64,000 nucleotides of DNA from Asticcacaulis sp. AC402. GTDB lineage: Bacteria > Pseudomonadota > Alphaproteobacteria > Caulobacterales > Caulobacteraceae. The position numbers were made by a program, and so were the translations under genes. The stretch lies in NCBI RefSeq assembly GCF_000495835.1, contig NZ_AWGC01000015.1, positions 160,079 through 224,078 on the forward strand. The letters run 5' to 3'. Position 1 is the first letter of the stretch. Every line of letters begins with the position of its first letter. Under the pieces are notes generated by a model. It was not told the origin of the DNA and ran no database searches. It was given only the letters and a program-made list of their open reading frames with translations. This document shows, piece after piece, positions 56,455 to 64,000 of this stretch.

Positions 56455-57239
56455 GGCCTGATCCTGTCGAACAACTGAAAGAGTGCTGCGTGGGTGCGCG
56501 CCCTCACCTCTTGTGCCGTCCAACCGCGGATCTCGCCGAGCTTGTCATAAACATGCGGCACGAAGGCCGGCTCACAACGGCGACCGCGCATAGGTATCGG
56601 CGCCAGATATGGACAATCGGTCTCAACAATAATGCGATCAGCCGGCATGTCCTTTATGATGTCGCGAACAGCCTGGGCGGCCTTGAAGGTGGCGATGCCC
56701 GACACTGAAAAATACGCGCCCATCTCCGCACATTTGCGGGCGAGTTCGGGACCTGAGGTGTAACAGTGCAGGAGCATCTTGAATGCGCCCCTGGCCATTT
56801 CCACTTCCAGGATTTGGCCCATCCAATCGTCGGCCTCGCGCGTGTGGATCACCAGAGGCAGGCCGCTTTCGCGAGCTGCGGCGGCGTGAACGCGAAACAC
56901 CTTGGCCTGGATATCGCGCGGGCTGTAATCATAGTGAAAGTCGAGACCGCATTCGCCGATGCCTACGACCTTCGGTTTCTGCGCCAGTTCGAGCAAGGTA
57001 TCTTCCGTCAGCTCGGGATTTTCACGCGCCTCATGCGGGTGTGTTCCGACGGTGGCCCAGATATCGTCGTGGGCCTCGGCGATGGCATAAACCGCATCGA
57101 AATTCGACACCCGGTCACAGATGTTTATCATCATATCTACGCCCGCAGCACGCGCGCGTTCTATGACCTCGGCCCGATCTTCATCGAATTGCGGGGCATG
57201 CAGATTGACATGGGAATCAATATATCGGTAATCAATCAT
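56451..57239 (-). CDS. tatD: TatD-family metal-dependent DNase
   Basis: 262-residue TIM barrel hydrolase. GIGECGLDFHYDYS holds the bridging Glu, VIHTREADDW and LLHCYTSGPELA the His ligands, and VETDCPYLAP the Asp. The N-terminal HxH metal motif of TatD is here His-Val-Asn (DSHVNLH), so the second His is Asn. The following His lies two residues further on. Activity might be altered. It is part of the tmk-holB-tatD operon. Confidence 0.93.
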   Translation of the reverse strand: MIDYRYIDSHVNLHAPQFDEDRAEVIERARAAGVDMMINICDRVSNFDAVYAIAEAHDDIWATVGTHPHEARENPELTEDTLLELAQKPKVVGIGECGLDFHYDYSPRDIQAKVFRVHAAAARESGLPLVIHTREADDWMGQILEVEMARGAFKMLLHCYTSGPELARKCAEMGAYFSVSGIATFKAAQAVRDIIKDMPADRIIVETDCPYLAPIPMRGRRCEPAFVPHVYDKLGEIRGWTAQEVRARTHAALFQLFDRIRP

Positions 57240-57257
57240 GTAAGCTCACACTGTATC

Positions 57258-58259
57258 TCAATTTAATGCCGATAAGTCGTTATAAATAGACCAAAAATAG
57301 TCGCCACGATCAAGGTTGATGGATTCGACCTCCGCCGGCGCATTTTGCAGTTTCGACCACAACTTGGCGATGGATTGCCCCTTTTGTGAGGTCTCGGCGC
57401 CCAGGGCGCCATCCTGCATACGGTCACACAGACACATGACGAAGGTGGCAAATTTACGGGCACCGTCACTTTTTGCATTCGACGCCTTGAACATAGCGGC
57501 CGCCGCCATCAACTCCTGACGCGGTGGCTTGGTACCTTCCATCATGCGTCCCGCCAGGCTGTCCATGTCCAGCGCCCCTTCTTCCATAAGGCTTAACGCC
57601 CGGCCGGGGGCACCATGCGACAGCCGAACCAGCCGGTCGATCGCTTCGTCTTCCAGTTCGATCCGCTGGCGCAGGAAGGTATTGACCTGGGCATCGCTCC
57701 AGGGTGCGAAGGTCAACCGCCGGCACCGAGAGCGGATGGTTGGCAGCAGTCTTCCGGGCGAATGTGAGATCAGGAAGATGATGCCTTTGTGAGGTGGTTC
57801 TTCAAGAATTTTCAGTAAAGCATTGGCAGAATTGACATTCAAATCATCGACTGAGTCGATGATGCAAACCCGGTAGGCCGATCGCGATGGCGCCTTGGAG
57901 AAGAATTCACCAACTTCGCGCACAGCGTCGACCGTGATATTCTTCTTCAGCTTGGCGTCGCCCATCTCGCGTTCCAGCACCAGCAGATCTGGATGCGACT
58001 GCGCCGTAATCAGCCGGACATCGGTGTCGGTACGCGACATGCCAAGGGCGCCAAAGCTTTCATCGCGATCGTGGCCCATCAAAAACCGCGCGCAGCGAAA
58101 GGCGAAGCTGGCCTTGCCCAAACCCTGAGGTCCGCACAGAAGCCAGGCGTGATGGAGGCGGTCGCGCTGAAACGCCGTCAGGAAGGCGCGGTCGACGGCA
58201 TCTCCGCCTTCGAAGTCGAAGCTTTCGCGCGGCGCAATCAGGCGCAGTTCATCGGTCAT
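57258..58259 (-). CDS. holB: HolB, DNA polymerase III delta' subunit
   Basis: Clamp-loader subunit. About 333 residues. AAA+ domain with HHAWLLCGPQGLGKASFAF (P-loop), SANALLKILEEPPHKGIIFL and SHSPGRLLPTIRSRC (the SRC motif; first part LISHSPG). A zinc Cys cluster between the P-loop and SRC is not visible, as in other alphaproteobacterial delta' subunits. Start ATG 58259 is one base after the tmk stop, so the two are coupled. Confidence 0.95.
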   Translation of the reverse strand: MTDELRLIAPRESFDFEGGDAVDRAFLTAFQRDRLHHAWLLCGPQGLGKASFAFRCARFLMGHDRDESFGALGMSRTDTDVRLITAQSHPDLLVLEREMGDAKLKKNITVDAVREVGEFFSKAPSRSAYRVCIIDSVDDLNVNSANALLKILEEPPHKGIIFLISHSPGRLLPTIRSRCRRLTFAPWSDAQVNTFLRQRIELEDEAIDRLVRLSHGAPGRALSLMEEGALDMDSLAGRMMEGTKPPRQELMAAAAMFKASNAKSDGARKFATFVMCLCDRMQDGALGAETSQKGQSIAKLWSKLQNAPAEVESINLDRGDYFWSIYNDLSALN

Positions 58260-58260
58260 G

Positions 58261-58917
58261 TCAGGTGACCCGCAAGTCTGAGAACGCACGGGTCATCACG
58301 CTCCAGATGTCGTTGAACAAAGGCTCAATCGGCTTATCGGCATTCAGCACGCGGTACCGTTCCGGAACCTTGGCGGCGCGAGTCAGAAATCCCTGGCGGA
58401 GGCGCTCATGGAACGCCAGGCCCTTTGACTCGAAACGGTTCTCCTTGTCACCGCGCGATGAAGCCCGCGCCAGGCCGACCTCGACCGGCATGTCGAGGAT
58501 CAATATGAGATCCGGTTGGGTATCGGCGACGACGGCGGCGTCGATCTGTTCGATGAAGTCAGGCGTCACGCCACCGCCGGCACCCTGATACGCGCGAGAT
58601 GAGTCGGCGAAACGGTCAGATACTACCCAGGCACCGCGGGCCAATGCGGGACGAATAACGGTTTCGAGGTGGTCGGAGCGCGCAGCGTACATCATTAGGG
58701 TTTCGCTCATCGGCGACCAGCGCCCGGCGTCGCCCTGGACGAGCAGGTTGCGCAAGAGTTCCGCCCCGGGCGATCCGCCGGGTTCGCGCGTCTGGACGAC
58801 TTCATGACCGAAGTCGCGCAACCGCTTGACCAGCGCCTGGACCTGGGTGGATTTTCCGGCTCCCTCACCGCCTTCAAAGACGATAAACCGGCCCCTGCTG
58901 TGCGATATCTGGCTCAC
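58261..58917 (-). CDS. tmk: Tmk, thymidylate kinase
   Basis: Phosphorylates dTMP. 218 residues. P-loop FEGGEGAGKSTQVQAL, the DRx-type motif in VVSDRFADSSRAYQGAG, and TREPGGSPGAELLR for substrate binding. The lid region ASSRGDKENRFESKG fits the type II (E. coli-like) enzyme. It is the first gene of the tmk-holB-tatD-MBL operon. Confidence 0.97.
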   Translation of the reverse strand: MSQISHSRGRFIVFEGGEGAGKSTQVQALVKRLRDFGHEVVQTREPGGSPGAELLRNLLVQGDAGRWSPMSETLMMYAARSDHLETVIRPALARGAWVVSDRFADSSRAYQGAGGGVTPDFIEQIDAAVVADTQPDLILILDMPVEVGLARASSRGDKENRFESKGLAFHERLRQGFLTRAAKVPERYRVLNADKPIEPLFNDIWSVMTRAFSDLRVT

Positions 58918-58971
58918 GTGCTGAAATAGCCCGCGTTTCGTTGATTTCTCAAGTCCTCGAATAAAATTTCT

Positions 58972-59742
58972 CTATTCGGCGCGTTTGAGAATGGCGCTTG
59001 TAAATCCGGCATCGATAGAATCCTGGCGATGGCTTTCCGCCGCGTCGGCACCCGTGTACGGACCCAAATAGACAATATAGAATTCGCCGCGCCGATCGAT
59101 GCGCGCGCCGTCCATCTTTTCCTGGGCGCGTTGGGCATTACTTTCCTGCGAAAACGCGCCCAGTTGCACGATAAAGCTTTGGTCATCGCCTGACGGCCGC
59201 GCATAGACCGGCTGCGCCGGCAGCGGCTCGGCCGGTCCAAGAAACTTGACCCGGACCTTGGCAGTTCCCGTCGTGTAGACGCCCAGTGCCTTGGCTGCTC
59301 CGCGCGAAAGGTCGATGATCCGGCCATCGCTGAACGGCCCACGGTCGTTGACGCGAACGCGGATGGTCTTGCCGTTGTCGAGGTTGGTGACTTCAGCGAC
59401 GCTGGGCAGTGGAAAGGTTTTGTGGGCGGCCGAAATGCCATCGGCGATGAAAACCTCGCCATCGGCCGTGTGACGGTTGGGCGACTCATGGCCATACCAT
59501 GAAGCCATACCAGTCTCCTCATGTCCTACCTTCGGGATTCCAGGATAGTAAGTCCGCCCGCGGACCGTATAGGGCTTAAGGTTACCTTTGTTATAACGGG
59601 CTTCATCGGCGACTTTCGGACCGCGGACATTGATACTCGAGGCAGGCTTCGCGGGAGATACGCAAGCGCTTAAAGTCATAGCCGAAACAACGGCTAAGGC
59701 TATAAAACTTAAGGTCAATATTGCTGCTCGAGCCGGTGCCAT
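58972..59742 (-). CDS. rlpA: RlpA, septal-ring lytic transglycosylase lipoprotein
   Basis: 256 residues. Lipobox LSAC at about residue 27, then a double-psi beta-barrel domain (about 75-165: TGMASWYGHESPNRHTADGE, RVNDRGPFSDGRIIDLS) with its catalytic Glu/Asp region, a linker, and a C-terminal SPOR domain (about 188-256, FIVQLGAFSQESNAQ) that binds stripped glycan at the septum. It sits upstream of tmk on the same strand with a ~54-bp gap. Confidence 0.95.
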   Translation of the reverse strand: MAPARAAILTLSFIALAVVSAMTLSACVSPAKPASSINVRGPKVADEARYNKGNLKPYTVRGRTYYPGIPKVGHEETGMASWYGHESPNRHTADGEVFIADGISAAHKTFPLPSVAEVTNLDNGKTIRVRVNDRGPFSDGRIIDLSRGAAKALGVYTTGTAKVRVKFLGPAEPLPAQPVYARPSGDDQSFIVQLGAFSQESNAQRAQEKMDGARIDRRGEFYIVYLGPYTGADAAESHRQDSIDAGFTSAILKRAE

Positions 59743-59818
59743 ACAGTCGTGTATCCTGCCCCTCTACGTGTCAACTTCAACCAATCTATCAAGATCTTGG
59801 TTAAGAAATTCTGAGGGG

Positions 59819-59908
59819 TGGCGGACAAGGTGGGATTCGAACCCACGGTAGGCTTCCACCTACGGCGGTTTTCAAGACCGCTGCCTTAAACCACTCGGCC
59901 ACCTGTCC
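59819..59908 (-). tRNA. tRNA-Ser (anticodon UGA)
   Basis: A 90-nt class II tRNA with encoded CCA. The acceptor stem GGACAGG pairs with the CTTGTCC end, the D-arm GCCGAGTGGTTTAAGGC is conserved, the anticodon loop CTTGAAA holds TGA, the long variable arm spans GTAGGTGGAAGCCTAC, and the T-arm is GTGGGTTCGAATCCCAC. It reads UCA and, by wobble, UCG serine codons. Confidence 0.97.
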
Positions 59909-60033
59909 ATGCCTGTGAGCGGAAGCGGCTTGTAGCCTGAGTGTCCACGAGTGCCAAGCAAAAAGATCGCCGGCCGCCAAAACGCTGTTTCTCCGGCCGC
60001 CCCCGGTTCCGAGATGCTTCCAGGGGCATTGTG

Positions 60034-60445
60034 ATGGCGAGCGAACCCGCTCAGGCGATTTGCGCTGAAGACCGTCTGACGGCCGGCAAAAATATGGTCG
60101 AAAGTCTGAAGCACGTTGTCGCCATGGTCGGCGGCAACGTGCTTTGTCGACTCCTGACCGGGTTCGATCCCAGCACCAGCCTTTCCTTTTCCGACATCAA
60201 CACCATCCCGTTTTTTGTCGTGCGCGCCAATTCCCGAGTTATCTTGGCTCCAGATTCTCCTTCATTGCCGCCGTCATCGCTGCCGCGGCCTATTCCGGCA
60301 CAACGCCAAATCGAAACATGGACCCTCACTTCGGTCGCGACTTCGTCGGCGACAGTTTCGGCAAAATGGTCGTCGGCGGCTCGGGCAGAGCCGGTTTCAT
60401 CGACAATGTCGCGACTGCGGCCATCATGGTCTTTGTTGCGAAGTA
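60034..60445 (+). pseudogene. Decayed NCS2-type uracil/xanthine permease gene (5' fragment, frameshifted)
   Basis: The first frame reads ERLTAGKNMVESLKH-like (DRLTAGKNMVESLKHVVAMV), then LTGFDPSTSLSFSDINTIPF. From about 60230 the similarity continues in another frame: FPSYLGSRFSFIAAVIAAAA, then YSGTTPNRNMDPHFG. The pair matches the N-terminal two or three helices of uracil/xanthine permeases (the family has a GLQH...GATVL, LTGFDP and VPSYLGSSFxFI pattern). The similarity fades around 60445, and the other ~300 residues are missing. It is therefore a remnant with a frameshift. Confidence 0.7.
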
Positions 60446-60724
60446 TTATTGTTTAATATCTGTATTTATTGTTTTTTATTACGTTCTTCTAATGCTCTTT
60501 TTGAAGTTTGGCGCGCTGAATCAGGCCTTCCCATTTGGCGCCGAACCGGACCAGGGCCTCGGCCTTACATGTGTACCCACGCTCTTTCGTCATCTCGATG
60601 TAACGCTTTATCAAGATATGTCTGTAAGTTTCTGATCAGAATGCGGAATGGTGCGTGCGCGCCATACTTAAGTCATTGGCGACGGTCACAGCGATTAAGC
60701 CTTACCGAGCTTAGATTTTGAATA
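60446..60724. other. AT-rich gap after the permease remnant
   Basis: Low GC at 60440-60500 contrasts with both sides. One small minus-strand frame (60489-60593) is listed separately. Nothing else is recognised. This is likely a zone of old insertions and deletions. Confidence 0.35.
60489..60593 (-). CDS. Possible 34-residue ORF or gene fragment
   Basis: Frame starting MTKERGYTCKAEALVRFGAK and continuing WEGLIQRAKLQKEH to a TAG stop. It has GC3-rich codons despite the AT-rich surroundings, and could extend upstream by some 14 residues to a stop at about 60637. It may be the C-terminal end of a lost gene rather than a functional peptide. No family recognised. Confidence 0.3.
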   Translation of the reverse strand: MTKERGYTCKAEALVRFGAKWEGLIQRAKLQKEH

Positions 60725-60752
60725 ACTACCCGGTAGGACCGAGCCGGGTAGT
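60725..60752. repeat. Perfect inverted repeat upstream of the GH5 gene
   Basis: ACTACCCGG (60725-60733) and CCGGGTAGT (60744-60752) with a 10-base loop. It could be an operator or terminator stem; no T-run follows. Confidence 0.55.
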
Positions 60753-60782
60753 GCCAAGTTGTGCCGCAATCCCCAAGCCCTA

Positions 60783-60853
60783 CCGGCAACTTTTTTTGGT
60801 ATGGCATAAATATTTCGTATTTATTTAATGTGCGTTGTGACTTAAGTTGCCGG
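60783..60853 (+). promoter_or_regulatory. Inverted repeat overlapping the GH5 leader
   Basis: CCGGCAACTT (60783-60792), followed by a T-run, pairs with AAGTTGCCGG (60844-60853), which ends 15 bases before the AGGGAG ribosome site. The 51-base loop is AT-rich and could contain the promoter. It could alternatively be a leader structure. Confidence 0.45.
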
Positions 60854-60880
60854 CAACCAAATCAACAGGGAGTTTCTTCT

Positions 60881-62239
60881 ATGCCCGACATTTCACGTCG
60901 CCACCTTATGGGAACCGCGGCAGGTGCTGCGGGGCTCGGCCTTGCGGGATGCAGCCTTCCTAAGCTCAACACGTCGGCTCCGTCCGGTTCTGGTTTCGTG
61001 TCCGTCGATGGCATAAAGTTCAAGCTGAACGGCCAGCCCTATCACTTTGTCGGCGCCAACATCTGGTACGGCGCCTATCTCGGCGCCACCGCAGCCTTCG
61101 GCGATCGCACCCGTCTGCTCAAGGAACTGGACGACCTGAAGGCTTTGGGGATTGATAACCTGCGGGTTCTGGGTTCTTCGGAGTTGTCGCCGCTGATTAA
61201 TTCTCTTGATCCGGCCTTCACCAACAAGCCTGGTGATTACAATAACGACCTGCTGATCGGGCTCGACTTCCTGCTGGCTGAAATGGCCAAGCGTGACATG
61301 AAGGCGGTTCTGTACCTGACAAACTTCTGGGAGTGGTCCGGCGGCCTAGTGACCAACCAGTATTACACCAACGGCGGCAACTACATCAATGCGGGCGATC
61401 CCGCGCATCCCTGGCCGGCCTTTGCTGACTATTCCGCCCAGTTCTACGCCAGCGGCGCCGCCAAGGCGGTCTATTACGATTATGTCCGCATGCTGGTGGC
61501 ACGGACCAATGCGATCACCGGCAAGTTCTACAGGGACGACCCGACGATCATGGCCTGGCAGTTGTGTAACGAACCCCGTCCGGGTGGCACCGATGCCTCC
61601 ATCGACAAGAATGTCGAGGCCTATTACGGCTGGATCAAGGACACGGCTGCTCTGATCCGTTCGCTCGACGCCAATCACCTGGTGTCTTTAGGCCATGAAG
61701 GCCTGATGGGTGCGAACGGACGTGAGGAAGTCGTCGTAAAGGCCCATGAACACATAGATTATTTCACGGCGCACATTTGGCCGCAGAACTGGTCGTGGGT
61801 CGACGGCAAGAACCTGGCCGGGACCTATGACGGCGGCGCCGACAAGGTAAAAGCCTACATCCAGGCGCATATCGACATTGGTCGCAAGCTGAACAAACCC
61901 GTGGTCTTCGAAGAGTTCGGTTTCCCGCGCGACGATGTTGCCTTTGAACCGGGGACACCGACCGACTATAGGGACAGGTTCTACGGCATGATCTATGCCG
62001 CTACTGAAGACGCCATCAGAAATCATACCCCGGTGGCCGGTTCCAACTTCTGGGCCTGGGGTGGCGCCGGGCGCGCACTGCATGCCGACTACCGCATGCT
62101 GCGCGGTGAAACCGCCTATGTCGGTGATCCGCCGCACGAGCCTCAGGGTTGGTACAGCGTTTTCAACACCGACACGTCGACCCAGGCATTGATCAAGGCT
62201 CACGCCGATCAAATACGTATCTTGTCGGCAGCGGGCTAA
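60881..62239 (+). CDS. Secreted GH5-family glycoside hydrolase (probable endo-mannanase)
   Basis: 452 residues. Twin-arginine signal with SRRHLMGTAAGAAGLGLAGC, where the Cys at about residue 23 fits a lipobox, so it is probably a Tat-exported lipoprotein. The GH5 catalytic domain starts near FKLNGQPYHFVGANIWYGAY. The acid/base Glu is in WQLCNEPRPGG and the nucleophile Glu in VVFEEFGFPRD. Resemblance is closest to GH5 mannan endo-1,4-beta-mannosidases, but beta-glucan use cannot be excluded. Start ATG 60881 follows AGGGAG. Confidence 0.85.
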   Translation: MPDISRRHLMGTAAGAAGLGLAGCSLPKLNTSAPSGSGFVSVDGIKFKLNGQPYHFVGANIWYGAYLGATAAFGDRTRLLKELDDLKALGIDNLRVLGSSELSPLINSLDPAFTNKPGDYNNDLLIGLDFLLAEMAKRDMKAVLYLTNFWEWSGGLVTNQYYTNGGNYINAGDPAHPWPAFADYSAQFYASGAAKAVYYDYVRMLVARTNAITGKFYRDDPTIMAWQLCNEPRPGGTDASIDKNVEAYYGWIKDTAALIRSLDANHLVSLGHEGLMGANGREEVVVKAHEHIDYFTAHIWPQNWSWVDGKNLAGTYDGGADKVKAYIQAHIDIGRKLNKPVVFEEFGFPRDDVAFEPGTPTDYRDRFYGMIYAATEDAIRNHTPVAGSNFWAWGGAGRALHADYRMLRGETAYVGDPPHEPQGWYSVFNTDTSTQALIKAHADQIRILSAAG

Positions 62240-62260
62240 ACTGAGCCTATAGCTGTAGCA

Positions 62261-62290
62261 AAAGGCCGCGTCCTCGGGCGCGGCTTTTTT
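62261..62290 (+). terminator. Intrinsic terminator after the GH5 gene
   Basis: The stem GGCCGCG / CGCGGC with loop TCCTCGGG is followed by TTTTTT. Confidence 0.88.
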
Positions 62291-62330
62291 CGTCTTTTCG
62301 CGACTAGCATGCCTGTTTCAGGAGAAGGCC

Positions 62331-62567
62331 ATGATCCCTTCCGAACCTGCCGTCATCGACGCCCGTGGCCATCGATGTCCTGTCCCGACATTGAAGCTAC
62401 GACGTCATCTGGCCGCACGGAGTGGTGACGTGACAGTAGTCCTTCTCGCTGACGATCCCATGGCGCAAATTGACGTACCGCATTTTTGCAACCAAAACAA
62501 TTATTTGCTGATCTCAACCAAGACACTTTCACAAGGCTGGCGGTTTGAAATCCGCCGCGCCGACTAA
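62331..62567 (+). CDS. TusA/SirA-like sulfurtransferase-family protein
   Basis: 78 residues. The family signature Cys-Pro-x-Pro lies in DARGHRCPVPTLKLRRHL. The two-layer alpha/beta fold continues with VTVVLLADDPMAQIDVPHFC and ends in FEIRR. It may act as a sulfur carrier for tRNA thiolation or other sulfur transfer. Several paralogues exist in bacteria, so the exact role is open. It lies 107 bp upstream of the popA-like gene on the same strand. Confidence 0.85.
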   Translation: MIPSEPAVIDARGHRCPVPTLKLRRHLAARSGDVTVVLLADDPMAQIDVPHFCNQNNYLLISTKTLSQGWRFEIRRAD

Positions 62568-62673
62568 CACGTTTTATGTTACAACTCTGTTTACGGTTTC
62601 AGCCGTAAGAGTGTTGCCGCCTGGGATGGACGGAAGCGATTCCGTCTTAGGAAAAGGTGTATAGGAGCGTTCA

Positions 62674-64000
62674 TTGACCCTTCAAGCACGTCTGTTGCTA
62701 TTGAGTCGTGACGACGACTGGTTGCAAGGGTTGAGTCGTGACCTGGACCGTCTGGGTATTCGCACCTTGAGCGCCGCATCCCCGGAAGCTGCGTGCGCCG
62801 CGCTTGCCGACCTCGGTATCGAAGCTGTCCTGGTCGATGAATCCTGCGAGAAGGGCTGGCCGGGTCTGCTCGAGAAACTTCGCGCAGCCTGTCTGCCACG
62901 TCGCATACCGGCGATCATGATGCGGCACGACGATGACTACGTCATTCCGGCGGGATGGGACATGGTGTTCACCAAGGACGCCCATCCCCAGCAGATCTCG
63001 CTGAGTGTCGAGCATCTGGTGCGGGCCTGCGTTGCCGAAGAAGAATATGATCTGAGGTGCCTGACTTTTAACAACGGCGCCCAAGGCCTTGATCAGCTTA
63101 TGCAAAACCAGCCTAAGCTTAGCCTGCTGTCCATAGGCCAACCAGATCCGGAGTTTCTGGCCCTCACCCATGCTTTGAAGAAACAGGACGCCGATGTCGT
63201 TGCCGCTCTGTCGAGCTACAGCGCCTTTGATTACCTGCACGACAAGGTGTTCGATGCCGTGCTGCTGTGGGGTAGCGACCAACCTTCCGAAGCCCTGTCG
63301 ATCGCTTCCGGGATGCGTCGCAACACACGCCTGTATCATACGCCCGTGCTGCTGCGGCTGAACAGGGCGATGGAACTCGATCTGGGCGACGCTTATTTGC
63401 GCGGCGTCAGCGATATCGGCAATCCGTCGGCCGGCAATGCTGAAATTGCGGATCGCCTCCTGCGTCTGGCGCGCGTCCATCGGCGCCACCTGACCATCCG
63501 CAAGACGCTGGAAGCCATGCGCGGCGACCCGCAGATGGACAAGGGCACCGGTCTTTTCGGCCGTGACCTCTTCGCCAATCATCTGGCGCGTCTGGCCCGG
63601 GGGGCTGTTGAACGTCAGCGGCCCCTAAGCATCTGTGTTCTGAAAATCACCGATACCCCGGACATTTTCCGCGCTCGGAAAAAGAAGATGTTCGAGCGCG
63701 CGTTACCGCAGATCGGCTCGATGATCGCGCGCCTGATTCGCGCCGAGGATACCGCGGGGCGGCTGTCTAACGACGTCTTCGCCCTGGCTCTGCCCGCCAC
63801 CACGCTGAATTCGGCGCGCAATGTGGCGGAGCGCATATCGGCGGTCATTGGCTGCACGGCATTTGATTCCGGCCAAGGGCGCCCGCCTTTTGTCGTCGAA
63901 TTCGATGTTGGTGCGGCGGAAATGCGTGAGGGAGAGCCTGCGGGTGACGTTCTGATGCGCGCTGCTGCTGCGGCTGACAATCGCGATCGCCAGGCAGGCT
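62674..64000 (+). CDS. popA: PopA-like c-di-GMP receptor: REC-REC-degenerate GGDEF (3' end outside the window)
   Basis: 442 codons are visible, and the frame is still open at 64000. TTG start with AGGAG six bases upstream. REC1 (about 1-120) keeps an Asp at the phospho-acceptor strand (AVLVDES). REC2 (about 145-270) lacks it (FDAVLLWGS). The GGDEF domain begins near TGLFGRDLF (292). The A-site is degenerate (Ser-Asn-Asp-Val-Phe for GGDEF), but the inhibitory-site motif Arg356-Ala-Glu-Asp stands exactly five residues before it. So it should bind c-di-GMP but not make it. This is the layout of Caulobacter PopA, which helps deliver CtrA to ClpXP. Confidence 0.8.
   Translation, partial: MTLQARLLLLSRDDDWLQGLSRDLDRLGIRTLSAASPEAACAALADLGIEAVLVDESCEKGWPGLLEKLRAACLPRRIPAIMMRHDDDYVIPAGWDMVFTKDAHPQQISLSVEHLVRACVAEEEYDLRCLTFNNGAQGLDQLMQNQPKLSLLSIGQPDPEFLALTHALKKQDADVVAALSSYSAFDYLHDKVFDAVLLWGSDQPSEALSIASGMRRNTRLYHTPVLLRLNRAMELDLGDAYLRGVSDIGNPSAGNAEIADRLLRLARVHRRHLTIRKTLEAMRGDPQMDKGTGLFGRDLFANHLARLARGAVERQRPLSICVLKITDTPDIFRARKKKMFERALPQIGSMIARLIRAEDTAGRLSNDVFALALPATTLNSARNVAERISAVIGCTAFDSGQGRPPFVVEFDVGAAEMREGEPAGDVLMRAAAAADNRDRQAG

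Noticed and set aside
60150..60185. GGGTTCGATCCC near 60161, considered as a tRNA or tmRNA T-arm
   Set aside because: The surrounding sequence gives no acceptor or anticodon arm and no tmRNA tag. The same bases encode the LTGFDPS part of the decayed permease.
62698..63582. 294-codon minus-strand frame opposite the popA-like gene
   Set aside because: The plus strand shows REC and GGDEF features and a strong ribosome site at 62664-62668; the minus frame is a shadow.

Overview
This window is chromosomal DNA from an alphaproteobacterium, most likely a member of the Caulobacterales (an Asticcacaulis-like organism is my inference). The grounds are the gene order (lpxD-fabZ-lpxA-lpxI-lpxB, tpiA-secG-pyrG, eno-ftsB-pdhABC-lpdA, dusB-ntrYX-dat-hfq-hflX), a fused ispDF, lipoylated E1-beta, alphaproteobacterial SOS boxes (GAAC-N7-GAAC and GTTC-N7-GTTC), a PopA-type c-di-GMP receptor, and intergenic repeats that carry GANTC, the CcrM methylation site. 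The DNA is moderately GC-rich, with strong GC3 in real genes.

Layout. 1-4.1 kb: lipid A and fatty acid genes. 4.2-8.0 kb: gltA and comEC. 8.2-13.5 kb: lexA with two SOS boxes behind trpGDC, and trpE. 13.5-20.3 kb: a periplasmic folding factor, tpiA, secG, pyrG, a RidA-family protein, rpmF. 21.3-28.4 kb: eno, ftsB and the complete pyruvate dehydrogenase cluster. 28.9-38.1 kb: a block of minus-strand accessory genes between lpdA and lipA. It holds a TonB-dependent receptor with PepSY and DUF2946 partners, an Aas-like AMP ligase, a BlaI/M56-peptidase pair with two visible operators, a predicted 30-residue hydrophobic peptide and a hydrolase-like lipoprotein. 38.3-43.8 kb: lipA, a RatA/COQ10 protein, cinA, sodB, ispDF, dusB. 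43.9-50.3 kb: ntrY, ntrX, dat, hfq, hflX. 50.3-55.6 kb: a regulator, mazG, a sugar symporter, a decayed insertion sequence. 55.6-59.9 kb: the tmk-holB-tatD-MBL operon, rlpA, tRNA-Ser(UGA). 59.9-64 kb: a decayed uracil-permease gene, a GH5 glycosidase, a TusA-like protein, and a popA-like gene that runs off the end.

Most genes are housekeeping genes in tight operons with ATGA overlaps: lipid A synthesis, tryptophan synthesis, glycolysis into acetyl-CoA and lipoate, nitrogen sensing, and the replication clamp-loader subunit with dTMP kinase. The unusual content is mostly between genes. A ~105-120 bp repeat family (seven copies) combines a GANTC hairpin, a T-rich tract and a second dyad, and its CTAG ends supply the stop codons of six neighbouring genes. 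A second, 163-bp repeat occurs twice. A nested palindrome family surrounds or replaces terminators. The best leads are the repeats, the BlaI/M56 locus with its four-repeat domain and small peptide, and the PopA-like receptor.
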